A DNA stretch of 11,188 nucleotides from Trueperaceae bacterium. Lineage in GTDB: Bacteria; Deinococcota; Deinococci; Deinococcales; Trueperaceae. The position numbers and the translations under genes are program-made. This document shows, one piece after another, positions 1-7,396 of this stretch; the first letter of the stretch is position 1, and each line of letters starts with the position of its first letter. The DNA lies in the NCBI GenBank assembly GCA_024636105.1, contig JAGXHO010000240.1, forward strand, positions 1-11,188, in the 5' to 3' direction. The notes beneath the pieces were generated by a model, which did not search any database, was not told the origin of the DNA, and saw only the letters and a program-made list of their open reading frames with translations.

Positions 1-5
1 ACGCG

Positions 6-12
6 GGAGGAG
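6..12 (+). promoter_or_regulatory. Ribosome binding site of the initiator gene
   Basis: GGAGGAG closely matches the anti-Shine-Dalgarno sequence and lies about 5-6 nt before the ATG at 17. It supports that start and so makes the basic N-terminal tail a translated part of the protein. Confidence 0.7.
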
Positions 13-16
13 AGCG

Positions 17-1594
17 ATGGACGTTCCCACTTCGAGGCGACGCGCTGCCGAGGGCCAAGCGGTCGAGCCCCCGGCGCCCGAAGAGCACCCAGCCGACGCC
101 GAGTCGACGGGCCCTCGCACGGCGCCGGGCGCCGGCAAAGGCGCGGCGGGTGCGCGGGCGGCGACGCGTGGCGGGCGTGCTGGCAAGGGGGGGAGCCGCG
201 TCGGCGCCAAGCGTGGGATCGAGCGGCGGAGCGGCGGGCGCGTTTCGGTCACGCAGGCCAACCCGCTGGCGCTCTCGCGCCAGGAGATGGGGCTCCTGAC
301 CAAGCGCCTGCTCGTCCTCGCGCTCTCCGACATCACCCGCGACGACCACGACCTGGAGCCCATCCGGATCACGGCCTGGGAGTACGCGCAGATCTTCAAC
401 ATCCGGGGCAAGAGCATCTACAACCGCATCGAGGACAGCGCCCGCGAGCTCCTCGAACAGACCGTCCAGATCAAGGAACCCAACGGCGATTGGATCATGT
501 TCCAGTGGGTCTCCGAGGCGCGGTACGACAGCGGCCGCGACAGCAAGGACAAGCTCGCGTGCATCGAACTCAAGATCCACGACAAGCTCAAGCCCTACCT
601 GCTGCAGCTGCGGCGCGACTTCAGCATCATCCCGACCGACCAGCTGCTGAGCTTCGAGTCGTTCAACAGCATGCGCCTGTTCGAGGTTCTCTACACCGCG
701 AGCTACGGCGGCGAGAAGCGCCACCTCGATTTCGACGTGGACGACCTGAAGCTGCGCCTGGGGCTCGACGGCAAGTACGAGCGTTTCAAGGACTTCACGT
801 ACGTGCTCGACAAGGCCCAGGGTGAGTTCGCCAAGTACACCTCGCTCACCTTCACGTACGAGGGGCGCAAGGTCGGTCGCAAGTACCAGAACGTCTCGAT
901 TCTCATCGAGAAGAACGACGTCTTCCAGCCGCGCGTGCGGCTGCCGGACAGCATCGCCCGGAGGGTGCAGCGCGAGGGCGACACCGAGGCGCAGCTGCGG
1001 GCGCTGCAGGCGGCCGACGCGCTGCGCGACGTGGGCTGGGCGCTCGATCCCGACCGCAGCGTCGCCCAACACGGCGCGCAGCGCGTCATCGACGTCGTGC
1101 GTTACGCGCGCTCGCTGCAGCGCAAGTCCGAACAGACGGGACGGCCGATCGCGAACCTCGCCGGCTTCGTGCACAGCCTGCTGCAGCAGGGGATCGAACC
1201 GCCGCCTGCCGAGCCGGAGGTCGTCGACGCGCGGCTGACGCGCGACGCCGTCCGCGGCATCGTGTCGGGGATCGTCGACGCCTTCGAGCAGCAGCGCCGC
1301 GAGCGCGCCAAGGCTGCGTGGGAGGCGCTCAGCGCGGACCAGCGCGAGCTCGTGCACACGCTCATGCAGGCCACCGGCCACCGCTTCACGCTCGAGCGCA
1401 TCGAGGCGGCCGGGTGGGCGGGGCCGCTGTACGAGGCGAACCGCATCGACGTCCTGTCGAGCCATGGCTTCCTGACGTTGCCGCCCTACCTCAGCGACGT
1501 GGTCGCCTACGCCGACCACGGCGAGCTCCTCGAGGAGTACCCGGTCGAGGACCGCCAGAGGTTGCTCGGCGAGCTCCGCGAGGCGGGTGCCTGA
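17..1594 (+). CDS. Replication initiator protein, RepA/RepB (Rep_3) family
   Basis: A DNA-binding initiator that would recognise origin repeats and open the replicon. Seen: residues about 78-300 fit the two tandem winged-helix domains of Rep_3 initiators. The segment begins VTQANPL, continues through LLTKRLLVLALSDI, has the domain-joining motif LLSFESFNSMRLFEVLYTAS near 210-229, and ends in a beta-rich GRKVGRKYQNVSILIEK stretch. Two parts are unusual. Residues 1-77 are low-complexity and rich in Ala, Gly, Arg and Lys, like a disordered DNA-binding tail. Residues about 305-525 form a helical extension that I cannot assign; ordinary Rep_3 proteins are about 250-350 residues. The ATG at 17 follows GGAGGAG at 6-12 with good spacing. 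It ends 4 nt before the SRAP gene. No iterons are visible in the window, but upstream sequence is missing. It could be a chromosomal, chromid or plasmid initiator. Confidence 0.85.
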   Translation: MDVPTSRRRAAEGQAVEPPAPEEHPADAESTGPRTAPGAGKGAAGARAATRGGRAGKGGSRVGAKRGIERRSGGRVSVTQANPLALSRQEMGLLTKRLLVLALSDITRDDHDLEPIRITAWEYAQIFNIRGKSIYNRIEDSARELLEQTVQIKEPNGDWIMFQWVSEARYDSGRDSKDKLACIELKIHDKLKPYLLQLRRDFSIIPTDQLLSFESFNSMRLFEVLYTASYGGEKRHLDFDVDDLKLRLGLDGKYERFKDFTYVLDKAQGEFAKYTSLTFTYEGRKVGRKYQNVSILIEKNDVFQPRVRLPDSIARRVQREGDTEAQLRALQAADALRDVGWALDPDRSVAQHGAQRVIDVVRYARSLQRKSEQTGRPIANLAGFVHSLLQQGIEPPPAEPEVVDARLTRDAVRGIVSGIVDAFEQQRRERAKAAWEALSADQRELVHTLMQATGHRFTLERIEAAGWAGPLYEANRIDVLSSHGFLTLPPYLSDVVAYADHGELLEEYPVEDRQRLLGELREAGA

Positions 1595-1598
1595 CGCG

Positions 1599-2261
1599 AT
1601 GTGCGGGCGCTACACGCTCTACCACCACGAGGAGGACCTGAGCGAGCTCTTCGAGCTCGACGCCTTCGTGGTGGCGCCGCGCTACAACGTCGCGCCCACC
1701 CAAACCGTGCCCATCGTCCGGGTGGGGGAGGGCGGCCGACGCGAACGCCTCGACGCCCGCTGGGGCCTCGTGCCGGCTTGGGTCAAGGAGGCGAGCGCCT
1801 TCAAGGCCGTGCTCTTCAACGCCCGGTCGGAGACCGTCGCCGAGAAGCCGAGCTTCCGCGACGCCGCTCGTCGCGCGCGCTGCGCGGTGCCCGCGAGCGG
1901 CTTCTACGAGTGGACCGTCGGCGACGACGGCCGCAAGCAGCCGTGGTACGTGCACCGGCGCGACGGGGCGCCGCTGGTGTTCGCTGGCCTGTACGCCGAG
2001 CGCGGCGATGGCGGCTCGAACGTCAGCGCCACGGTCCTGACGACCGCGCCGAACGCGACGTTGGCGGCGCTCCACGACCGCATGCCGGTCGTGCTCGACC
2101 CGGCGGCGATCGGGCGTTGGCTCGACCCCGACGAGCGCGATCCGCACGCCCTCGACGACCTGTTGGTGCCCTGTCCCGATGCATGGCTGGAGGCGTACCC
2201 CGTCGGTCCCGAGGTGGGGAACGCGCGCGTCGACGATCCCCGGTTGATCCAGCGTGCCTGA
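1599..2261 (+). CDS. SRAP family protein (YedK/HMCES-like), abasic-site DNA-protein crosslinker
   Basis: Members of this family bind single-stranded DNA and form a stable thiazolidine link between Cys2 and an abasic site, shielding it during replication. Seen: 220 residues, the usual length. It starts MCGRY, so Met removal exposes the reactive Cys2. The other family motifs follow: YNVAPTQ (29-35), WGLVPAW (55-61), NARSET (74-79), GFYEW (101-105) and HDRMP (159-163). Asn74, Glu104 and His159 match the catalytic positions of Escherichia coli YedK. The start must be ATG 1599. An in-frame GTG at 1587 would add residues before Cys2 and prevent crosslinking. It begins 4 nt after the initiator stop and has only a weak GAGG-type site about 15 nt upstream, so translation is probably coupled to the initiator gene. 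Confidence 0.93.
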   Translation: MCGRYTLYHHEEDLSELFELDAFVVAPRYNVAPTQTVPIVRVGEGGRRERLDARWGLVPAWVKEASAFKAVLFNARSETVAEKPSFRDAARRARCAVPASGFYEWTVGDDGRKQPWYVHRRDGAPLVFAGLYAERGDGGSNVSATVLTTAPNATLAALHDRMPVVLDPAAIGRWLDPDERDPHALDDLLVPCPDAWLEAYPVGPEVGNARVDDPRLIQRA

Positions 2262-2263
2262 GC

Positions 2264-2279
2264 GCGGCTGCGAAGCCGC
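2264..2279 (+). terminator. Hairpin with GNRA loop after the SRAP gene
   Basis: GCGGCT (2264-2269) pairs perfectly with AGCCGC (2274-2279) around a GCGA tetraloop, starting 3 nt after the SRAP stop codon. The position suits a transcription stop or an mRNA 3' end stabiliser. There is no T-run, so this is not a classic intrinsic terminator. Confidence 0.4.
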
Positions 2280-2283
2280 TCAC

Positions 2284-2298
2284 GGCCACCGGGTGGCC
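2284..2298 (+). terminator. Second hairpin after the SRAP gene
   Basis: GGCCAC (2284-2289) pairs with GTGGCC (2293-2298) around a three-base loop, 4 nt after the preceding hairpin. The two stem-loops in a row separate the initiator/SRAP pair from the next gene. No T-tract follows, so terminator function is a guess from position. Confidence 0.35.
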
Positions 2299-2344
2299 CT
2301 CGGCGTAGGTTTGCGCCACCACGACCGATCCGAACGGTCTTCCC

Positions 2345-2350
2345 GGAGGT
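2345..2350 (+). promoter_or_regulatory. Ribosome binding site of the exported protein gene
   Basis: GGAGGT lies 4 nt before the ATG at 2355 and fixes that start. Just upstream, GACCG (2323-2327) could pair with CGGTC (2335-2339) in a small 5' stem-loop. Confidence 0.7.
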
Positions 2351-2354
2351 CTGC

Positions 2355-4706
2355 ATGAACCGACAGCCCGAACGCCCAACGGCGCCCATCCGCGGCCGGC
2401 GTCCCTGGCCGCTGCTGCTCGTCCTGGTCCTCGCGCTCGGCCTCGTGGTCGCACCGCGGAGCCCGGGCCACCGCGTCGCCGCTCAGATCGACGCCACCGG
2501 GATCGAGCAGGCGCTCGCTGCCTTCGACGAGGAGGTCGCGTTGCTCGAGCGCCTGCGCGGCACGATCGACCCCGCGAGCCACGACGTCGGGGCGCTCGGC
2601 CTCGAGCTCGCGTTCGAGGAGCCCGATGCGATCGCCGCGGCCGTGCACGACGCCGTGTCGTACCAACCCTACGCTGGCGTGATGCGCGGGCCCGATGGCA
2701 CGTGGGAGGCGCGCGCGGGCAATGCCCTCGATCAGGCCCTCTTGCTGGCGCGGTTGCTCGTGGACGCGGGCTACGACGCCGAGGTCGCGCTCGCGACGCT
2801 GCCGGAGGATGCGGCGCGCGACGTGCTGGAGACGATGCGCCCTGCGGAGGGTCCCGCCGGGGTCGACTGGGAGGCCGCAGGGCTGACGCCCGAGGCGCTC
2901 GTCGACGACCCGGCGGCACTGGAGCGGGTCGCCGAGGAGGCCGTGGTCGCGCTCGCCGACCTCGAGGCGCGCGCCGACGCGACGGCGGCGTGGCTCGAGG
3001 GGGAGATCGGAGCGTCGTGGGCCGAACCGGGCGCGGTCGCTGCCGCCGTGCTCGAGGAGGCGTCCGCCTACGCCTGGGTGCGCGCACGGCTCGCCGAGGG
3101 CGATCCGTGGAACGAGCTGCATCCGGTGTTCGGCGACGCGCCTGCCTGGGCGGCAGCGCTCGAGCCGGAGCGGACGATCCAGGGCAACGTCCCGGAGGAC
3201 CTCCTTCATCGCTTCCGCCTCGAGGCGATCGTCGAGCGGCGCGTGGGCGGCGACGTCGAGGTCTCCGCGCTCTTCCCGGCGTGGGAGCGGCCGGTCGCGA
3301 ACCTGGTCGGCGTGCCGCTGGTCGCGGTCTTCGCACCCGACGGCCTCGAGGACGTCGAGATGGTCGTGAGCGACGTGGCCGCGGCATCCGCGGCGACGAC
3401 CTTCTTCGTGCCCGTCCTGAACGGTACGGCCATCGCCGGCGCCGATGTGTTCGACCGCCTGGGCAATCAGGTCGACCAGATGGCGGCCGCGAGCCCCATG
3501 AGCGGCCTCTTCGGCCAGCTGGGGAACCTCACGAACGAGGCCACGCAGGAGCTCGGCGGCGAGGGGATCGAGCTCGCGGCGGTCTGGTGGCAGTACACCT
3601 TCGTGCACCCCGATGGTCGCGAGACCGTGCACCGCCGTCCGGTGCTCGACCGGGTCCATCCCGACGACCGCGCCGCCGGCATCGTCGGCGAACTCGCGCC
3701 CATCGACGCGCAGGCCGCGTTCGAGGCGCTGACGTACCGCCAGCTCTTCATGGTGGCCGCTGCCGACGTCGCACCGGCGACGGCCGAGCGCGTGCGGCTC
3801 GACGCGCAGCTGGCGCTCGCGGGGTACCAGCGCACGACCTGGCTCGAGTCGGTGGCACCGCAGGGGCGCTCGCTGGGCGTCCCCGAGGCGACGGGCACCG
3901 TGCTGGCACGCGACCAGCTGACGACCGCCTACGCCGCCTTCGCCGACCACGACGTACCCGACGGGGCGGTGAGCTACCGGTACGAGCCCGCGCTGGCCGT
4001 CGTCTCGTCGCCGCTGGCGCCCGGTCGTTCGGTCGTCGACGTCGTGCAGAACCCACGCCGCGTGCTTGATCTGGACGGCGCTCGACCGCTTCCGCCGGCG
4101 GCGCTCCGCGCGGGCGTCTGGGAGACCGCCACCGAGCGGCTGGCGCTGCGTGGGGAGGACCCGTCCGCGGTGGTCGACGCCCTCACCTTCACCAGCGCCG
4201 CGGACGTGGCCGGGATCGCGTGGCGCACGCTGCGGCAGGGCGACGCGGCGCCATCCGACCTGCCGGCGGCGAGCCGCGCGGCGATCGCGAACGACCTCGC
4301 CGAAGGCTTCGTGGTCGTCGCGCCGACGGCTGTGCCCGACGGGGTCGCCGAGGCCGCTTGGTGGCGCGTCGACCCCTCCACCGGCGTGGCGCTCGGACGT
4401 GGCGGCGATGGGCGCGGCCAGGCGGCCACCGAGTACTCCAACATGCAGATGTTCATCGCGGGCCAGCTCTTCAGTCAGGCGATCAACGTCGCCGGCTTCG
4501 GGGCGTGCCGTGCGGGTGGAGGCAGCAACGCTTGCTGCGCGGGCGACGCCGCGGCCGGCACGGCCGTCGGCCTCGTGCTCGGCTTCACCGTCTTCGCGAA
4601 GCTGGCCGCGGCCACGTCCCAGGCCGCGGGCCTGGGGGCGGGCATGCTCCTCGACGCCGGAGGCCTGGGTCTGGGTCTGGGTGGTGCGCTGCCGAGCTTC
4701 TGTTGA
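2355..4706 (+). CDS. Large exported protein with a degenerate transglutaminase-like core
   Basis: Function unknown. Seen: 783 residues. An Arg-rich start is followed by the hydrophobic run LLLVLVLALGLVV (20-32), a signal peptide or membrane anchor. Residues about 117-145 (AGNALDQALLLARLLVDAGY) resemble the region around the catalytic Cys of transglutaminase-like domains. Residues 239-259 (YAWVRA, then WNELHPVFG) resemble the HAWV and W-x-x-L-D-P-x-F/Y-G region. At all three catalytic places another residue stands: Ala for Cys, Tyr239 for His, His256 for Asp. A non-catalytic fold is therefore likely. Residues 300-690 are an Ala/Val-rich mixed region that I cannot assign. The tail holds Cys718, Cys727, Cys728, a hydrophobic segment near 731-755, a Gly-rich stretch and a final Cys783. 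It has its own ribosome binding site and converges with the hydrolase operon. The transglutaminase link is my reading of motifs; confidence that this is a real gene is high. Confidence 0.8.
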   Translation: MNRQPERPTAPIRGRRPWPLLLVLVLALGLVVAPRSPGHRVAAQIDATGIEQALAAFDEEVALLERLRGTIDPASHDVGALGLELAFEEPDAIAAAVHDAVSYQPYAGVMRGPDGTWEARAGNALDQALLLARLLVDAGYDAEVALATLPEDAARDVLETMRPAEGPAGVDWEAAGLTPEALVDDPAALERVAEEAVVALADLEARADATAAWLEGEIGASWAEPGAVAAAVLEEASAYAWVRARLAEGDPWNELHPVFGDAPAWAAALEPERTIQGNVPEDLLHRFRLEAIVERRVGGDVEVSALFPAWERPVANLVGVPLVAVFAPDGLEDVEMVVSDVAAASAATTFFVPVLNGTAIAGADVFDRLGNQVDQMAAASPMSGLFGQLGNLTNEATQELGGEGIELAAVWWQYTFVHPDGRETVHRRPVLDRVHPDDRAAGIVGELAPIDAQAAFEALTYRQLFMVAAADVAPATAERVRLDAQLALAGYQRTTWLESVAPQGRSLGVPEATGTVLARDQLTTAYAAFADHDVPDGAVSYRYEPALAVVSSPLAPGRSVVDVVQNPRRVLDLDGARPLPPAALRAGVWETATERLALRGEDPSAVVDALTFTSAADVAGIAWRTLRQGDAAPSDLPAASRAAIANDLAEGFVVVAPTAVPDGVAEAAWWRVDPSTGVALGRGGDGRGQAATEYSNMQMFIAGQLFSQAINVAGFGACRAGGGSNACCAGDAAAGTAVGLVLGFTVFAKLAAATSQAAGLGAGMLLDAGGLGLGLGGALPSFC
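4665..4682 (+). repeat. Three tandem CTGGGT hexamers
   Basis: Three perfect CTGGGT copies lie inside the 3' end of the exported protein gene and encode alternating Leu-Gly in its Gly-rich tail. Such short repeats are prone to slippage, but a six-base unit changes length in whole codons. Confidence 0.6.
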
Positions 4707-4852
4707 CGCAGTGCGGCCACCCTCGGTTGCCTCGACCAACGGCGCCAGGTGCAGGACCGCCGGCACGTTCGAGAAGAGGCACCTCGTCGAGCGGCATCAG
4801 CCCGAACAGCAGCGCCAACACCTCGGCGTCGAGGACGCCGCCCACGAGCAGC

Positions 4853-4868
4853 GCCGCGGCGCCGCGGC
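4853..4868. repeat. Perfect 16-bp GC palindrome
   Basis: GCCGCGGCGCCGCGGC is its own reverse complement. It lies in the 189-nt gap between two convergent genes, about 28 nt past the stop of the minus-strand hydrolase. With no loop and no T-run it is not a standard terminator. In such GC-rich DNA it may be chance or a hairpin-forming 3' end signal. The rest of the gap (4707-4895) holds no gene I can support. Confidence 0.4.
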
Positions 4869-4895
4869 TACCGCGCGCGAGGGCGCTCATGGTGC

Positions 4896-6191
4896 TCAGT
4901 TCGCGCAGGTCGACGGCGCCGGTGCGCCGCTCGTCAACGCCCGCATCCAATCGAGCGAGGCGCTGAAGCCCGCGGGGCGGGTGTCGCGGTGCCGGGCCGT
5001 GGGCACGTTGAGGTACGTGACCGGACTGCCGGCGGCGCACAGGGCGGCCACGAAGCGCTCCTGGGTGCGGTCGCGGACGATGACGTCCTGGCCCCCCTGC
5101 ACCACGAGCGCAGGCACGCCGTGGCCGGACAGGCCGGTGGCGTTGGCGGCGAGCGCGCGGGCGAACCCCGGCGCCACCGCGCCCGGATCGCCCACCTGCA
5201 GCGCGCGGTGGAAGGCCTCGGTGTACGTTCCTGCGCCGTCGTACGGGTAGACCTGCTGCGCGCGGTCCACGCAGAACGCGCCCGCGTCCTGCTCGAGCGT
5301 CGGGACGAAGCGCGGCGCGAGCACCTGCGCGGGGTCGACTTCGTCGCCGTAGATCGACCGGTACGAAAGCAGCACGAACGGCGCGTAGTACGCCGCGGTG
5401 GCGAGCAGCGCCGCGACGTCGGTGGTGGCGGCGAAGCCCATCACGCCCGCCACCTGCACGTCGGGCGCGTAGGCACGGTGCTGGTCGGCGACCGCGAACG
5501 CGGCGTGGCCGCCTTGGGAGTAGCCGCCGAAGAAGGTCTCTGCCCGGAGCGCCCCGAGGTCCCCGGTGCGCGCGTACAGCTCGTTCATGGCGCGAGCGGC
5601 GTCGAGCAGCACGTGCGCCTCGCTGTCCGCGTGGAAGTAGGCCTGGGGGCGAGCCGGGTCCTCGAACCCGAGGTAGTCGGGGAAGACGGTGGCGATGCCG
5701 CGCCCGGCGTACGGGGCGAGCAGCTCGCGGTAGTAGCCGAGCGGGGTCGCGCGCTCGTACTCGCGCGACGGAGCGCACGCGTCGGCGACCCCGGTGGTGC
5801 CGGAGCCGTACACCAGCAGTGGCGCCGCGCCGCGCGGCGGGTCGACGGGGGTGAAGGCGCGCGCGCGCACCACCGCCACCGCGCCGTCGAAGCGGGTCGT
5901 GGTGAAGCGCAGGAGCCACAGGTCGACCGCGTTCTCGACCAGCGGCGCCCCGTACCCGCCGAAGGCGACCGCGGCGCGCTCCTGCACGTACTGCGGCGTC
6001 CAGCGCTCGACGTACACGGCCTCGACGAGTTGCCCGGCCGGCAAGCCCGCCGGATCCACGGCCGGAGGGGCGATCGGGAGCGGCGCCTGGGCGAGGGCCG
6101 TCGCTGCGAAGGCAGCAGCGAAGGCGACGCTTCGAGCGAGGGCGCGCGGCGCGCGGCGGGCAAGGCGAGCAGAGCGGGCATCGTGCGTCAC
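4896..6191 (-). CDS. Secreted alpha/beta hydrolase (lipase/esterase-like), distal paralogue
   Basis: Predicted exported serine hydrolase acting on ester bonds; substrate unknown. Seen: 431 residues. An Arg-rich n-region and the hydrophobic run SVAFAAAFAATALAQA give a signal peptide ending near residue 36. The nucleophile elbow is GGYSQGGHA, Ser225. A likely Asp is Asp369 in QGGQDVIV, and the His is His401 in TARHRDTR. The order and spacing fit the alpha/beta hydrolase triad, and the overall pattern resembles secretory lipases. It is clearly paralogous to the gene just upstream (shared ATV-PDYLG, SQGGHAAFA and GSPV-Y patterns). The GTG start at 6191 overlaps the upstream TGA as GTGA and follows GGAGGT (6198-6203) by 6 nt, so the start is well supported. 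It is the last gene of the operon. Lipase, acetylxylan-type esterase or polysaccharide deacylase are all possible. Confidence 0.88.
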   Translation of the reverse strand: MTHDARSARLARRAPRALARSVAFAAAFAATALAQAPLPIAPPAVDPAGLPAGQLVEAVYVERWTPQYVQERAAVAFGGYGAPLVENAVDLWLLRFTTTRFDGAVAVVRARAFTPVDPPRGAAPLLVYGSGTTGVADACAPSREYERATPLGYYRELLAPYAGRGIATVFPDYLGFEDPARPQAYFHADSEAHVLLDAARAMNELYARTGDLGALRAETFFGGYSQGGHAAFAVADQHRAYAPDVQVAGVMGFAATTDVAALLATAAYYAPFVLLSYRSIYGDEVDPAQVLAPRFVPTLEQDAGAFCVDRAQQVYPYDGAGTYTEAFHRALQVGDPGAVAPGFARALAANATGLSGHGVPALVVQGGQDVIVRDRTQERFVAALCAAGSPVTYLNVPTARHRDTRPAGFSASLDWMRALTSGAPAPSTCAN

Positions 6192-7396
6192 GGTTCGACC
6201 TCCGGGCAGTCGTCGGCGGGGGGCTGGTCAGCGGCGAGGGCGCGCATCCAGGCGAGCGCGTCGTGGAAGCCGATGTAGCGCGTCTCGTGGCGGGTGCGGA
6301 GGTAGTTGGCGTACCGCACCGGGCTACCGAGGTCGCACAGGCGTTCGACCAGCGCGTCTTGGGCCTCGAGCGGCGCCACCGGGTCGTCGACGCCCTGGAA
6401 GATCGCGACCGGCAGGCCGTGGGGGCGCACGCCGGTGTCGTTGGCGTCGAACAGCGCGCGCCACTCGGGGAAGTCCTCGGCGAGCGTGCCGCCGAAGAGC
6501 GCGGCGTGGAACTCCGGGGTGTAGAGGAATGCGGGATCGGCCGGGTAGTACGACTGGGCCCCGAGGATGCAGAGCCGGCGCGCGTCGGCGTCGAGCGCGT
6601 CGGCGTAGGCGGCCACGAGGACGTCGTTCCGGTCGACCTGGCCCGGATACGCCGTCTCGTAGGCGCGCACGACCCAGGGGGCGGTGTAGTGGAACGAGCG
6701 GAAGAGCGTGTCGAGGTCGCCGCTGGGCCCGAAGCCGATGGCCCCCGCGAGCGGTACCTCGCGGGCGTAGACCGCCGCGCGGTCGGCGGTGGCGAACGCG
6801 GCGTGGCCGCCCTGCGAGAAGCCGGCCACGAAGGCGTCGGCGACCTCGAGGTCCGGGGCCACGTCGGCGAGGGCGCGGGTCGCGGCGCGCAGGGCGTCGA
6901 GGACGACGGTCGCTTCGGTCATCGCCACGAAGTAGGGCTGCACCGAGCCGGGCTCGTCGGCACCGAGGTAGTCGGGGAGCACGGTGGCGAGGCCCTGACC
7001 GGCGTAGGCGAGCGCGGTCGCGCCGTAGGTCTCGACGCTGCCGCCGCGCAATCGGACGTTCGTGGGGCTGCAGGAGGGGTCGCTGCCGGTGGAGCCCGGT
7101 GCGAACGCGAGCAGCGCGTCGTCGCTGGCCGCGCGCGGCACGAACAGTTGCGCTTGAGCCTGCGCCGCGCCGCCGTCGGGCCCGGTCGTCGCGTACCGAA
7201 GCAGGTAGGCGTCGACCGCGGTGGTCGCGCGCGGCGGGGTCTCGCCGTCGCCTCGGAAGCGGCCGCCGACGGCGCCGTCGACCTGCGCCCCCGTGAGCGT
7301 GCCGAGCGGTCGCATGGACAGCAGCGTCCCCGGCGGCGTCTGGGCGGTCGCGAGGGTCGCCAGGAGCAGCGTTGCGAGCAGCGCGAGGCGGCGCAT
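6188..7396 (-). CDS. Secreted alpha/beta hydrolase (lipase/esterase-like), proximal paralogue
   Basis: Predicted exported serine hydrolase; substrate unknown. Seen: 402 residues. Residues 1-19 (MRRLALLATLLLATLATAQ) are a compact signal peptide. The nucleophile elbow is AGFSQGGHAA with Ser194. The acid is Asp337 or Asp338 in QGVDDPV, and the His is His370 in RTRHETR. Several Cys residues (109, 276, 353, 397) could form disulfides after export. The reading frame stays open far upstream, but the signal peptide fixes the start at ATG 7396. This ATG shares one base with the TGA of the algJ-like gene, and GGAGG lies at 7407-7411. It overlaps the next hydrolase gene by 4 nt. Being translationally coupled to an acetylation gene suggests a role on the same polymer, which is inference. 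Confidence 0.88.
   Translation of the reverse strand: MRRLALLATLLLATLATAQTPPGTLLSMRPLGTLTGAQVDGAVGGRFRGDGETPPRATTAVDAYLLRYATTGPDGGAAQAQAQLFVPRAASDDALLAFAPGSTGSDPSCSPTNVRLRGGSVETYGATALAYAGQGLATVLPDYLGADEPGSVQPYFVAMTEATVVLDALRAATRALADVAPDLEVADAFVAGFSQGGHAAFATADRAAVYAREVPLAGAIGFGPSGDLDTLFRSFHYTAPWVVRAYETAYPGQVDRNDVLVAAYADALDADARRLCILGAQSYYPADPAFLYTPEFHAALFGGTLAEDFPEWRALFDANDTGVRPHGLPVAIFQGVDDPVAPLEAQDALVERLCDLGSPVRYANYLRTRHETRYIGFHDALAWMRALAADQPPADDCPEVEP
6198..6203 (-). promoter_or_regulatory. Ribosome binding site choosing a GTG start
   Basis: On the minus strand this reads GGAGGT, 6 nt before GTG 6191. It decides in favour of the GTG over later ATG codons in other frames, and lies within the end of the upstream hydrolase gene. 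Confidence 0.7.

Noticed and set aside
2280..4766. 828-codon open frame on the minus strand opposite the exported protein gene
   Set aside because: It is an antisense shadow caused by high GC. Its product is a His/Arg/Gly/Asp-rich string with no domain, while the plus strand has a ribosome binding site, a signal peptide and a hydrophobic tail.
4749..6278. 509-codon open frame on the plus strand opposite the distal hydrolase
   Set aside because: The opposite strand encodes a full alpha/beta hydrolase with triad and good start signals. This frame gives only Arg/Gly/Val/His-rich text.
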